Below, piece after piece: positions 8,238 through 17,346 of a DNA stretch of 45,347 nt; within the stretch, counting starts at the first letter, position 1, and the number at the start of each line of letters is the position of its first letter. Location of the stretch: the NCBI GenBank assembly GCA_002726495.1, contig PBTH01000021.1:1-45347 (forward strand). The letters are read 5' to 3'. Source of the stretch: Methanobacteriota archaeon (GTDB lineage Archaea; Thermoplasmatota; Poseidoniia; Poseidoniales; Poseidoniaceae). The notes under the pieces were generated by a model. That model did not search any database. It was not told the origin of the DNA and saw only the letters and a program-made list of their open reading frames with translations. The position numbers were made by a program, and so were the translations under genes.

Positions 8238-11200
8238 ATGTATCTAAAGTCACTTGAAGTTTCCAATTTCAAATCATTCAAAGGCGAAGTGACCATCCCA
8301 CTTGATCGCGGTTTCACTGCCATCACGGGCCCCAACGGTTCGGGTAAGTCGAACTGTGGGGATGCGATCCAATTTGTTCTCGGTCCTAAATCAAATCGAG
8401 TCATACGGGCTCAGAATTCAACCGACTTAATTTTCAATGGTGGCAAAAATTCCAAACCTGCAAGAGAATGCTCGGTCACGCTTGTTTTTGCCAACCCACT
8501 GATGAGCAACGGCCGGCGACGTCTTCCTCTTGACAAGGAAGAAATACGGATGTCCCGTAAAGTCCGCCTCACGCCCTCGAACAATGTGTCAACATCTTAC
8601 ATGCTTGACGGAGAAGACAGTACTCAGAAGGCATTTCACCGTCTTCTCGGTGCAGCAAATGCCCGACCTGATGGCTACAATATCGTCCTTCAGGGCGACG
8701 TCACGAGTCTTGCTAAAATGACTGCCAATGAACGCCGGAAAGTGCTTGATAATGTGGCAGGCGTGACTTCCTATGACGATGAAATTCGTAAAGCAACCAA
8801 ACAACAAGAAAAGGTAGAGGGCTATATTGAACGAATCGGGCTTCTCGAAAAAGAACAACTTGACCGTCTTGCGACCTTGGAAAAGGAGAAGGCGCTTGCT
8901 GAAAAGGCAAAAGAGGTAACAGAAGAGATTCAACGTTCAAATGAACTCCTGCTGCAATCTCGTTATGCAAGCATGGTCAACGAGCTAGAATTTCATGTTG
9001 ACCAACGAGAACAATCTCTATCTGCGAGTCAAACTCTCATGGACGAGCACAAAGAGAATGAAAAGAAGCTTCTTCAACTTGATGACCGGATTTCCGAGTT
9101 GCAAAAGGAGATCAATGCCCTCACCGGAGGAGATACCTCTGAACTTGGACGGGCAATCCGTGACCTCCAAGTCCGCATTGAATTGAACAACGACCGCATT
9201 TCAGAGGCGGAGCGTGAAGATGTCGAAGACCGTTCTGAATCAGAGAGCATGAATGAGCAATGGAATGAAGCGAGAGACGAACTTTCCGCATTTCAAAATG
9301 AACTCAAGACTGCGAACGACGATTTAGCTTCCGCTTTGGAGGCACTCAAAGAAGCAAAAAGGGAAGAATCAGACATCAATCTTGCTCTGGAATCAGCAGG
9401 CGAGCAAAATCTTGATCTCTCACGGGCCCTTTCCAAAGCAAAGGAATCGGTGAAAGAAGCCAAGGTTGTTCTTGATGGCGCTCAATCAGATGTTGACCGT
9501 CTTGCCCTTGAGGCTGAATTGATCGGTGAACAACTTGAGAATGCACAAAACGAGGCTGAAGAAATGCGCCTGGCTCTCGGCGAATGTGATTTGCGTAAGC
9601 AGGAACTTGATGACCAAGCACCTGAATACGACCGAGAAGCCCTCGCAGGTGCTTTGATGCAATCGCAGCGTACTGAACAACAACTGACAGAAGACACAGC
9701 GCGTATTGAAAATAAATTCAGAGATGCAGAGCGCCGCCTCTCCCGAGCTAAGGCTGAGATGGAGGAAAAGTCAGGTGCAAAAGGTCTTGCAGGTGGCGCT
9801 AGTGCGGTTATTGCAGCAAGAGATCAAGGAGAACTTACGGGAATTATCGGGACCATTGCTGAATTGTGCGCTCCGAAAGATGATTCCCATGAAACGGCGC
9901 TTGCAACTGCCATAGGAGGGGGAATGGCTTCAGTTGTTGTCGATACGGATGAAGATGCAGCACGAGCGATTCGTTGGCTTGCTGAGACTCGTTCCGGCCG
10001 TGCGACATTCCTCCCGCTCAACAAACTTGCAAATTCGAGGCCGGCTGGTAAGTCGGTCATGGTGGCTCGCAAAGAAGGCGTCATCGGTTTTGCTCACGAG
10101 ATGCTTGATTACGACCCAAGAATAGACATCGCTGTTCGTTTTGTTCTAAGAAACACACTCTTGGTCGACTCCATGGCAACAGCGCGAAAGCACATGGGCG
10201 GTATTCGTTTGGTCACCTTAGGTGGCAACCTGACTGAAGCCGGAGGTGCAATGGTTGGTGGTTCAAGGAGAAAACTCAACATTGCATTTGGAGGGCGTAT
10301 ACAAGGTGCTTCGGAAGTTGAGAAATGTACAGCAGAAGTTGAAAAGTACCGTCTGATGTCTGAAACCGTATCAAGCGCATTACGAGAGGCGCGAACAAAG
10401 CAACAAGAGTTGCGCAATCAGATCAATGCTCTTGTCGATGACAGTCATGCAACATCCGTACGTGAATTGAAAGCTGAAAGAAAGCAATTGCAAGCAGCCT
10501 ATTCAAAGGGAATCGGCGTTGTCAAAGGATTGGAAGAAAAGCTCGCTCTTTTGCAGACCAATGCACAAACTTCACTCAAATCATTGGATGAATCACAACG
10601 TCGCCATACCGAGGCTACAGAAGAGAGTGAACTGGCTCAAAGCGCACTTGAGGCTGCCAGCCCCGAGCATCTGCGAGAGCGAATGAACGCTGCCAAGCTC
10701 AAGCGAGTTGAGGCAACAGGTGTAAAAGAACGCGCAGAAGGGTATCTTGCAAGTGGCGCAGCCAGTCTGAATCTTATTCAGCGTCGTGTTGATGAGTCCA
10801 AAGCCCGTATTGACCGTTTGGAGTCTGACCGAATCACTCGAAGCGAACGAATTGATACACTTTCTGCACAACGCGCTAGCGACGAGATATTGTTGAAGGA
10901 AAAGAAGGACGAGCAAGCAGTTTTCCTAGAAGAGAATCAGGGTCTAGAAGACGAGCGGCAGGAGCTTACGGATGAGCGTGCAACATTGCGCGTTCGAAAC
11001 GAAGAACGCCTCACTAAGGCTCAGAATCACCGTAGGCTTGCTGAAGAATTGCTCCGTACTATTGGCGAACGTGAGGAAGAAGTTCGCCAGATGGCCGAAG
11101 AATTGATTGAAGCGGGCTTATCTCCCACGGAACTTCCAGAACAATTGAGCAATGTTGGAGATTTGGAGCGCAAGTTGAGAGGCTTGCAACGACGGCTCGA

Positions 11201-12128
11201 AGGATTTGGAAATGTCAACATGATGGCTATAGAGCAGTATGATGCATGCCAAAACCGCTTGGATATGATGAAGGATGAGTTTTCAATGTTGCAGAAACAT
11301 CGTAAGGAATTGATCGATGTAACCGAGCAACTGGAATCCCAAAGAAAGGAGCGTCTTATCGAAGTTCTTGAAAAGGTAAATGAGAATTTCCAAACATCAT
11401 ACCATGCTCTTTCTGATGGAGGTCGAGGTGAACTCTTCCTTGAAAACCCAGATGAGCCATTCAAGGGCGGTTTGGAACTTTGGGCTCAACCGCGTGGCAA
11501 ATCGTCCAAGGTTAACCGACAACAACTTTCGGGCGGTGAGCAATCCATGGCTGCCCTTGCCCTTATTTTCGCAATTCAGGATTATGACCCAAGTCCGTTT
11601 TACTACTTTGATGAAGTTGACCAGAACTTGGATGCTTACAATGCAGAACGCATAGCAAAAATGTGCAGAGAGCGAAGCCAGCGTGCCCAATTCATCATGG
11701 TTACACTTCGCAAGGTTTCGCTCAAACTCGCCGACCATCACATCGGCATCACTCACGGTGGTGACGGTTGCAGCCGTAGAATCCTAGACTTTGACAGAGA
11801 GCGAGCGATTGCATTGGGCGATGCTGCACTCAAGGAGGCTCAAGAGGCTGCTAAGAAACTTGAAACCAGGATCGAAACCGCGAGGGCTGCTGCTGCTGAC
11901 ATGCCATCGGTTCCTGATGAACCGGATGTTCCCCAGAGCCTCGGTGGTTTGTTGCCTCACATGACGCCTCCAGGCCAAAACGAAGAGCCTACAATCAGCG
12001 GTCTAGCTGAGCGTGCGGCAGAATTGTCAGAGGATATTGCGGAGCGCTCAGAAGTCGCCCGAAAACTTCTCGCCGATGAACAAGAATCGGCAGAGGAACA
12101 ATCGGCTGAATTGGAAGATGAAATTTGA
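8238..12128 (+). CDS. smc: Chromosome segregation ATPase SMC with C-terminal extension
   Basis: Structural maintenance of chromosomes protein, the core of the prokaryotic condensin that loads on and compacts DNA with ScpA and ScpB. The head N-half carries Walker A (GPNGSGKSN, residues 32-40). Two long coiled-coil arms flank the glycine-rich hinge around residues 520-680 (GAKGLAGGASAVIAA to TEAGGAMVGGSRR). The C-half head has the ABC signature LSGGEQSMAAL and Walker B FYYFDEVDQNLD. SMC normally ends shortly after the segment ADHHIGITHGGDGCSR. Here about 113 more residues follow (from about 1184): an Ala/Glu-rich helix, a proline-rich linker containing SLGGLLPHMTPP, and a second acidic helix. 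The ATG has a GAGGGATAGGG ribosome binding site. It is the first gene of smc-scpA-scpB, and scpA starts 9 bp after its stop. Confidence 0.97.
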   Translation: MYLKSLEVSNFKSFKGEVTIPLDRGFTAITGPNGSGKSNCGDAIQFVLGPKSNRVIRAQNSTDLIFNGGKNSKPARECSVTLVFANPLMSNGRRRLPLDKEEIRMSRKVRLTPSNNVSTSYMLDGEDSTQKAFHRLLGAANARPDGYNIVLQGDVTSLAKMTANERRKVLDNVAGVTSYDDEIRKATKQQEKVEGYIERIGLLEKEQLDRLATLEKEKALAEKAKEVTEEIQRSNELLLQSRYASMVNELEFHVDQREQSLSASQTLMDEHKENEKKLLQLDDRISELQKEINALTGGDTSELGRAIRDLQVRIELNNDRISEAEREDVEDRSESESMNEQWNEARDELSAFQNELKTANDDLASALEALKEAKREESDINLALESAGEQNLDLSRALSKAKESVKEAKVVLDGAQSDVDRLALEAELIGEQLENAQNEAEEMRLALGECDLRKQELDDQAPEYDREALAGALMQSQRTEQQLTEDTARIENKFRDAERRLSRAKAEMEEKSGAKGLAGGASAVIAARDQGELTGIIGTIAELCAPKDDSHETALATAIGGGMASVVVDTDEDAARAIRWLAETRSGRATFLPLNKLANSRPAGKSVMVARKEGVIGFAHEMLDYDPRIDIAVRFVLRNTLLVDSMATARKHMGGIRLVTLGGNLTEAGGAMVGGSRRKLNIAFGGRIQGASEVEKCTAEVEKYRLMSETVSSALREARTKQQELRNQINALVDDSHATSVRELKAERKQLQAAYSKGIGVVKGLEEKLALLQTNAQTSLKSLDESQRRHTEATEESELAQSALEAASPEHLRERMNAAKLKRVEATGVKERAEGYLASGAASLNLIQRRVDESKARIDRLESDRITRSERIDTLSAQRASDEILLKEKKDEQAVFLEENQGLEDERQELTDERATLRVRNEERLTKAQNHRRLAEELLRTIGEREEEVRQMAEELIEAGLSPTELPEQLSNVGDLERKLRGLQRRLEGFGNVNMMAIEQYDACQNRLDMMKDEFSMLQKHRKELIDVTEQLESQRKERLIEVLEKVNENFQTSYHALSDGGRGELFLENPDEPFKGGLELWAQPRGKSSKVNRQQLSGGEQSMAALALIFAIQDYDPSPFYYFDEVDQNLDAYNAERIAKMCRERSQRAQFIMVTLRKVSLKLADHHIGITHGGDGCSRRILDFDRERAIALGDAALKEAQEAAKKLETRIETARAAAADMPSVPDEPDVPQSLGGLLPHMTPPGQNEEPTISGLAERAAELSEDIAERSEVARKLLADEQESAEEQSAELEDEI

Positions 12129-12137
12129 GGTGAGATC

Positions 12138-13325
12138 ATGGTTGAAAAGCAAGCGATTCTGGACCGGTGGTTCCTCGAGCAGGACATCATTGACCAATTG
12201 CTTGCTTCAGGTGAAGACCGTGAGGACGCAGAGCAATTCAGTCAACGAATTATGACGATTGCAAAAACAGAAGAAGCCGAGCACCAGAGTCTTCATGACC
12301 CTTTTGACCGTTCGGTAGCCCTCGTAATGTCACTTGTTCGGGAAGAAGAATTTAACCCGTGGGATGTTGATTTGTCAGCCTTCCTCAAAGTCTTCACTCA
12401 AAGGGTCAAGGACGAGGAACGTCTTGACTTACCAGCATGCGGGCGTTTGATTCGACTCTCATGGGAAGTTCTTCATCATCAATCTGCAACACTTTTTGAT
12501 AGGATACAGGCCCAAGATGTTGAAGATGAATGGGAAGATGACTTTTCCTTTGGATGGGAGGCTGAATACGATGATGAGGCTTACTTCTTTACGCAATCAG
12601 TATTGGAAGGCGATGCAGACGAACTCTTGCCAAAGTTGTTTGATGGGAGGGTGCGTCGTGATGAGGGCCGACCCGTTACATTGGGCGAATTGCTTTCGGC
12701 CTTCAAAGATGCAGCCGACGATGCAGAAGCACTGAAGGTACGCGAATTAAATCGGTTGGAACATCAGCGGGAACTTGAAGAGTATCTTGCAGATGTAGGG
12801 GGTCGGATGCACAATGAGGACCTTGAAGGAGATATTGAGCGTTGTTGGATGGCCTTACGAAAGGCATGTGATGAAGCAGGTTCACCGACTGTACCGCTTG
12901 TCAAGGTCATTCATAATTTGAAACCAATACTGGAAACTACCTTTGGTAGCCAACTCAACGACCATGATTCAGAAGCATTTGTTGCTTCGTTTATTGCAGG
13001 TTTATTCTTGACACACCGTAGAATTGCTAGCATCTCACAGGAAGGTGAGGAATTGAGCAATATCATGATCGAAGATCTATGGCCTAATTTGACCTCCTTT
13101 GAAGAGGTTCTTGAGAACATTGAGCAACTTATGCAGGACGATTCCGATGAATTAGAAACCGAAACGACAGGCTCAGAGCACCGCATGGAAGCAATTGCAG
13201 AGCGAGCTCGTGTTGCGGAAGAAAAAGCAGCACGTCGCCTGGCTCGTCTGAAAGCAAAGGAAGAACGAGAAAGGGTACACGTTCGCAGCGAACATCTTGA
13301 AAACCATGAATGGCTGGTTGAGTAG
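12138..13325 (+). CDS. scpA: Segregation and condensation protein A (kleisin)
   Basis: Kleisin subunit that bridges the two SMC heads and recruits ScpB. The N-terminal part holds FDRSVALVMSLVREEEFNPWDVDLS (about residues 55-79). This matches the archaeal ScpA pattern, in which an Asp-Pro-Trp-Asp-like motif follows the SMC-neck-binding helix. The middle is acidic and probably flexible. The C-terminal region (about 250-330, TVPLVKVIHNLKPILE onward) resembles the winged-helix end that contacts the SMC head. The last 50 residues form a charged Arg/Glu helix beyond the usual end. At 395 residues it is longer than bacterial ScpA. The ATG at 12138 has GAGGTGAG upstream. It lies between smc and scpB with gaps of 9 and 12 bp, which supports the assignment. 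Confidence 0.9.
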   Translation: MVEKQAILDRWFLEQDIIDQLLASGEDREDAEQFSQRIMTIAKTEEAEHQSLHDPFDRSVALVMSLVREEEFNPWDVDLSAFLKVFTQRVKDEERLDLPACGRLIRLSWEVLHHQSATLFDRIQAQDVEDEWEDDFSFGWEAEYDDEAYFFTQSVLEGDADELLPKLFDGRVRRDEGRPVTLGELLSAFKDAADDAEALKVRELNRLEHQRELEEYLADVGGRMHNEDLEGDIERCWMALRKACDEAGSPTVPLVKVIHNLKPILETTFGSQLNDHDSEAFVASFIAGLFLTHRRIASISQEGEELSNIMIEDLWPNLTSFEEVLENIEQLMQDDSDELETETTGSEHRMEAIAERARVAEEKAARRLARLKAKEERERVHVRSEHLENHEWLVE

Positions 13326-13337
13326 GAGGATACTTAC

Positions 13338-13949
13338 ATGACTGAACTGCCACTTGAAACACTCATTGAAGCAACACTCTTCAGTTCGGGCAAGTCGATG
13401 TCCATTTCGGAATTGTCCGCCGTCCTTGGCTATGATGAAGATGAGATGATCGATTGTCTCTATTCCTTACAGGCGACTTTGCGTCGACGTCGGGGGGGTT
13501 CATTGCAGATGGCCGAAGTGGGAGACCGTTGGGCTCTTGAAGTCAAACCTTCCATTGCATCCCATCTCCCTAAAGAGACCAAGACCGATATGCCTCCAAA
13601 ACTATTGAAGGCTGCAGCATTGATCGCTTATCATCAACCTATGCCCCAATCAAGACTGGTTGATCTCTTAGGTCAGAAGGCTTACGATTATGTTCGTGAA
13701 TTGGCCCAACTTGGCATGGTTGACCGCAGGAAAGATGGTAATACACGACGTCTATCGACCACCCGTCGTTTTTCAGAAGCGTTCGGATGCCCTCATACCG
13801 ACCGTAAGAAAGTCAAGGCATGGTTTAGGGAGCAGGTGCAATCCTCTGGCCTGCTTGATGAACTGGGAGATAGCAAAGAAATTCTAAAGGAAACTACAGA
13901 GGAAGAAGGCACAATTCAGTCTTCTCTGCCAGTTTCAGAGGATGAATGA
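13338..13949 (+). CDS. scpB: Segregation and condensation protein B
   Basis: Partner of ScpA in the SMC condensin complex, made of two winged-helix domains. The 203-residue product starts with the first wHTH (LETLIEATLFSSGKSMSISELSAVLGYDE). It continues with the second, which contains ALIAYHQPMPQSRLVDLLGQKAYDYVRELAQLGMV, the conserved part of ScpB. A short acidic tail ends the protein. GGAGGATACTTAC precedes the ATG, a strong ribosome binding site. Its stop codon directly abuts the stop of the convergent HMG-CoA reductase gene, with no bases between them. Confidence 0.92.
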   Translation: MTELPLETLIEATLFSSGKSMSISELSAVLGYDEDEMIDCLYSLQATLRRRRGGSLQMAEVGDRWALEVKPSIASHLPKETKTDMPPKLLKAAALIAYHQPMPQSRLVDLLGQKAYDYVRELAQLGMVDRRKDGNTRRLSTTRRFSEAFGCPHTDRKKVKAWFREQVQSSGLLDELGDSKEILKETTEEEGTIQSSLPVSEDE

Positions 13950-15248
13950 TCATCCTTGGCGAAGTTCAGCGAGCCATTCTTCGGCCATGGTTTGTGTTCG
14001 AACACCCTCATGTTGCTGAATTCGCTGAGCAAGGAGTTCAATCTCATCTCCAATGGCTCCTGCACTCACTGCCATGTTCTTTGAGTGAAGTTTCATGTGC
14101 CCTGCTTGAATTCCGCTTGTAGACAATGCACGCAGTGCTCCTAGATTTTGTGCAAGTCCCGCACAGACCATTATTCCTGCCAATTCTTGGGCACTTTCAA
14201 CGCCGAGTATCGAGAGGTTCGCTTGAGCTACCGGGTGGACTTTTGATGCCCCGCCAACAATCCCTACTGCCATTGGTAATTCCATTGAACCCACCAAATT
14301 GCCGTCGGAATCCTTCTTCCACGTTGACATCGATGTATAGCGTCCGTGATTGAGAGAAGCCCAAGCATGGCATCCCGCTTCAATAGCTCTCCAATCTTGA
14401 CCGCATGCAACAGCGACGCTACTGATGGCATTCATGATGCCCTTGTTGTGCGTGGCTGCCCTGAACGGGTCTTCTTCTGCAAAAACATGGGCCTCCAATA
14501 TTCCTTCAATGATGTTCCGTCCCTCTTCGGGAGTTCCATTGTTTGCCAATTCTTCAGGAGTAAATATGGCTTCAACACGGGCCAGACGGTGTGCTGCAAG
14601 GTTGGATAAGATGCGGAGATGCACCCTTCCTCCGGTGAGGTCTTCAATTTTAGGAGCGATACGTTCAGCCATTGTGTTCACTGCATTTGCTCCCATGGCG
14701 TCTCGGCAATCAACCAAAAGGTGAACGATGAGCATCGTCCCCATTGGTGTGGGGAGTTGACGTGTTTCAATCGCCTTGCATCCTCCGCCCAGGGAAATCA
14801 TCCGAGATGGAATGTCATTGCAAAAGGCAATCAATTCATCGGAAGCGGCTGCAATTGCTTCTTCTGCATCATTGAGATCTTTGACCTCAAGAACTTGAAG
14901 TTGCCCAATCATGACGGGATCGTCGCTATTTGTCCTAAATCCACCCTTTTTTAGGCATCTTTTGGCCATGTTTGAGGCTGCGGCTACGACGCTTGATTCT
15001 TCTAAGCAAAATGGAATGATGTAATGCAAGTCATCGATAACGAAATTTGTCGCTACGCCGACGGGAAGCGACATTGTTCCGATTACGTTCTCAATCATCC
15101 TGTTTGCGGCTTCTTCATCCAAATCCCCGTAGGCGGCAAGGGCATCAGTATGCTTTGATTCAAGATTAGCGGCTTCTGCGATGGCTTGGCGGCGTTCTTC
15201 TACCGATTTACGAAAGAATCCTTTGAACCGACTGTTTTCAACTGGCAT
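13950..15248 (-). CDS. mvaA: Hydroxymethylglutaryl-CoA reductase, class II type
   Basis: Reduces (or in some bacteria oxidises) HMG-CoA/mevalonate. In an archaeon it should supply mevalonate for isoprenoid lipids. Class II features: ENVIGTMSLPVGVATNFVIDD (around residue 52, catalytic Glu), DCRDAMGANAVNTMAE (substrate region), HNKGIMNAI (catalytic Lys), CGQDWRAIEAGCHAWAS (catalytic Asp) and a C-terminal GHMKLHSKNMA with the catalytic His. At 432 residues it lacks the N-terminal membrane region of eukaryotic class I enzymes. Class II enzymes are mostly bacterial but are known in Archaeoglobus and Thermoplasmatales, where they replaced the class I gene by transfer. The ATG has GAGGGAA upstream. 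Confidence 0.93.
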   Translation of the reverse strand: MPVENSRFKGFFRKSVEERRQAIAEAANLESKHTDALAAYGDLDEEAANRMIENVIGTMSLPVGVATNFVIDDLHYIIPFCLEESSVVAAASNMAKRCLKKGGFRTNSDDPVMIGQLQVLEVKDLNDAEEAIAAASDELIAFCNDIPSRMISLGGGCKAIETRQLPTPMGTMLIVHLLVDCRDAMGANAVNTMAERIAPKIEDLTGGRVHLRILSNLAAHRLARVEAIFTPEELANNGTPEEGRNIIEGILEAHVFAEEDPFRAATHNKGIMNAISSVAVACGQDWRAIEAGCHAWASLNHGRYTSMSTWKKDSDGNLVGSMELPMAVGIVGGASKVHPVAQANLSILGVESAQELAGIMVCAGLAQNLGALRALSTSGIQAGHMKLHSKNMAVSAGAIGDEIELLAQRIQQHEGVRTQTMAEEWLAELRQG

Positions 15249-15271
15249 GGGCTGTTCCCTCAGTAGTCCCT

Positions 15272-15283
15272 AAGGGCGCCCTT
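15272..15283. promoter_or_regulatory. Perfect 12 bp palindrome in the mvaA leader
   Basis: AAGGGCGCCCTT is a perfect palindrome 24-35 bp upstream of the mvaA start. On the mvaA strand a TATA-like GCATAAACGG (around 15317) would start transcription near 15290, so the palindrome falls close to the start site. It could be an operator or an RNA hairpin. The evidence is its symmetry and position only. Confidence 0.35.
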
Positions 15284-15327
15284 CCTTCAATGAATCGTTG
15301 GTTAGGATGTGCCGTTTATGCCTGGTT

Positions 15328-15384
15328 GTTAACGCGATTAACGGATTTATTAACGCGTTAATGGTGCGTTAATTGTGCGTTAAT
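15328..15384. repeat. Cluster of six ATTAACGC octamers in both orientations
   Basis: Copies on the + strand: GTTAACGC (15328), ATTAACGG (15337), ATTAACGC (15349). Copies in reverse orientation: GCGTTAAT (15355), GCGTTAAT (15366), GCGTTAAT (15377). The third and fourth overlap to form the 14 bp palindrome ATTAACGCGTTAAT (15349-15362). The three reverse copies are exactly 11 bp apart, so they lie on one face of the DNA helix. The array sits between mvaA and the AAA-HTH operon. It looks like a binding platform for a repeat-reading protein, either an operator or an origin/partition-like site. Confidence 0.75.
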
Positions 15385-15489
15385 TAGGCAAAAAACATTC
15401 CCTTGGTGACTTGTCTAACATGTACTAACGGCTATGTGTAAACCTCCGTGGCGCTCAAAGATGATATACTAGAGATTCGTTGTCCCTGT

Positions 15490-17346
15490 ATGGTCAAGGA
15501 AAGCAATCTCTACGGGTTGCCACTACTCGCTCAAAACCCATTTTCCACCCGCCCCCTTGAATCTGGAGAAGTCGGGAAATTGATCGGTAGAACGGCTCTC
15601 TTTACGCAATTGAAAAATTACATCACGCTAAGGTCTTCTCGGAGAGTGTTGTTAGTCGGGCCCCTTGGGTCAGGTAGGACCTCGCTTCTTCGCTGCCTTG
15701 TCCCCTATTGCGGCAGGGCTGCTTACATTTCTCATCTGTCAGCAAATGCTCCAGCTAAGGCCTTGCTGGATACGATGTACATGGAGATTAACGACCTCAC
15801 AGCTCCAACCCGCCGTGATGAGGTCGTTAAGGGGCTCGTCGATGGAATGTATGGCTTTGGCGATAAATTACCGATGATCGTTATTGATGTTCCAGCGAGC
15901 GATATGTCAGTGCTCAATGTTGCTCTGCGTGACACCCTTTCTGTTTTAGAGCGACTTAATGCCCTCGTGGTCCTTGTATGCGATTATCGGCAACGCCAAC
16001 AACTCCCCCAAGAACTCTCCATGGCTTTTGATGAGCATCGTATCGCTCCGTTTACTCCATCGGATGTCGTCTCATTGGTTGACCAACGTCTTGCTTCAGT
16101 TGGTTCAATGAATTCAGACTTCACCCTTCAAGACGCAAACAGGATTCTTGAACACACGGACGGTTATCCTGCTTCGATCATCAAAGTGTTACGCAATGCC
16201 GTTGACCAAATCCGTATGGGCAATGAAATGGGAGTAGCAGAACCGTCCTTTGACACATCTGCTCGATTGGAAGTCAGGGATGGCCCATCTACCCTTGACC
16301 AACTCATGACTCCACCTTACGAAGAGACACTGGAGACGAGTCATTCGGATGTTGAAGTAGACCGTCTTGAAGAAGGTCTTGATTCACCTGAGGTAGAGGA
16401 AATAATCGATGCATCAATTCCTTGGAATGAGCGTGATGCTGAAGTATTTGACGGAGAAGAATCTGCTTTCGGAGGTTTATTTGATTTGGACATGGGGGCG
16501 CTCAATGATGCTCAGGAACTTGATGAACCGTTACAACCCACTCCGTTTGAAACACCTATTGTCGATGCGTCCAGCGTTCAAGAAAAGCCATATTCTCCCC
16601 CGCCTACTGGTAATTTTGGAGGCCTTGTGACTCGAAACAAAGGAGGCATGGGGACTCGTTTCGGTGCCCCAGGTTCCGATTTGAACCCACCCGATCAACA
16701 ACATAAGGTGGAAATGAGTGAAGGGAATGAATACTGGGTGGCGGAGGAAAGTCCGCCAATTCTTGTACCCGAGGAATTCGAAGAAGAAGAATCTGCGGCT
16801 CTCATTTACGATGAGGTCGGCCTCATGTCCGATGACCATGACATCAGCGATGAACTCCTGGCTACTGATGACTTGCATATTGAACCTACAACCAATAAAG
16901 AAGAATTGAATGAAAGCGGGGCAATCAATGTCCAAGATGAAAATGTATTGCACCTCATTTCACGTTTGGTTCATGCGCTTGAGGCACCAAGTGGCGCTCG
17001 GTCATCCTCATCTGACATCATCAACTTCTTTGAGTCACGCCGCAAAACACTCGTTGGCCCTAAAGAAAGCCATCCACTGGACAAACATTTGCTATCATCA
17101 CTTTCACATTCAGAGGCATACGTGGTAAGCGAAGCGAATGAAAGGGATTTTTCACCTTCGGATGAAGAAATACTCACTCACTTATCGATAAAACGCGCTC
17201 GGCTCTCACAAATTTCCAACCGCTTATTGAAAGGTGGTATTTTGCAAGCAAGGAAGGTAGGGCGTCACCGTAAGTATATTCTTACTCAAATGGCAAGAGC
17301 TCAATTAGAGGCTTGGGGGACGTTTCAAAGGAGTGATTCTGAATGA
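15490..17346 (+). CDS. AAA ATPase with acidic linker and C-terminal winged-helix domain, function unknown
   Basis: Not a family I can name. Residues about 1-235 form an AAA/Orc-like P-loop ATPase: NPFSTRP and IGR lead-in, Walker A GPLGSGRTS, and Walker B IVIDVP. The Asp of Walker B is followed by Val rather than the usual Glu, so hydrolysis may be weak. Residues about 250-490 are Asp/Glu/Pro-rich and probably disordered. The last 120 residues look like a winged helix (SPSDEEILTHLSIKRARLSQISNRLLKGG, then basic KVGRHRKYIL). The chosen ATG (618 residues) begins just before the conserved region. A GTG at 15448 would add 14 residues; neither has a clear ribosome binding site. The gene directly follows the octamer array and overlaps the next gene by 4 bp. 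A sequence-specific DNA-binding ATPase is inferred. Confidence 0.7.
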   Translation: MVKESNLYGLPLLAQNPFSTRPLESGEVGKLIGRTALFTQLKNYITLRSSRRVLLVGPLGSGRTSLLRCLVPYCGRAAYISHLSANAPAKALLDTMYMEINDLTAPTRRDEVVKGLVDGMYGFGDKLPMIVIDVPASDMSVLNVALRDTLSVLERLNALVVLVCDYRQRQQLPQELSMAFDEHRIAPFTPSDVVSLVDQRLASVGSMNSDFTLQDANRILEHTDGYPASIIKVLRNAVDQIRMGNEMGVAEPSFDTSARLEVRDGPSTLDQLMTPPYEETLETSHSDVEVDRLEEGLDSPEVEEIIDASIPWNERDAEVFDGEESAFGGLFDLDMGALNDAQELDEPLQPTPFETPIVDASSVQEKPYSPPPTGNFGGLVTRNKGGMGTRFGAPGSDLNPPDQQHKVEMSEGNEYWVAEESPPILVPEEFEEEESAALIYDEVGLMSDDHDISDELLATDDLHIEPTTNKEELNESGAINVQDENVLHLISRLVHALEAPSGARSSSSDIINFFESRRKTLVGPKESHPLDKHLLSSLSHSEAYVVSEANERDFSPSDEEILTHLSIKRARLSQISNRLLKGGILQARKVGRHRKYILTQMARAQLEAWGTFQRSDSE

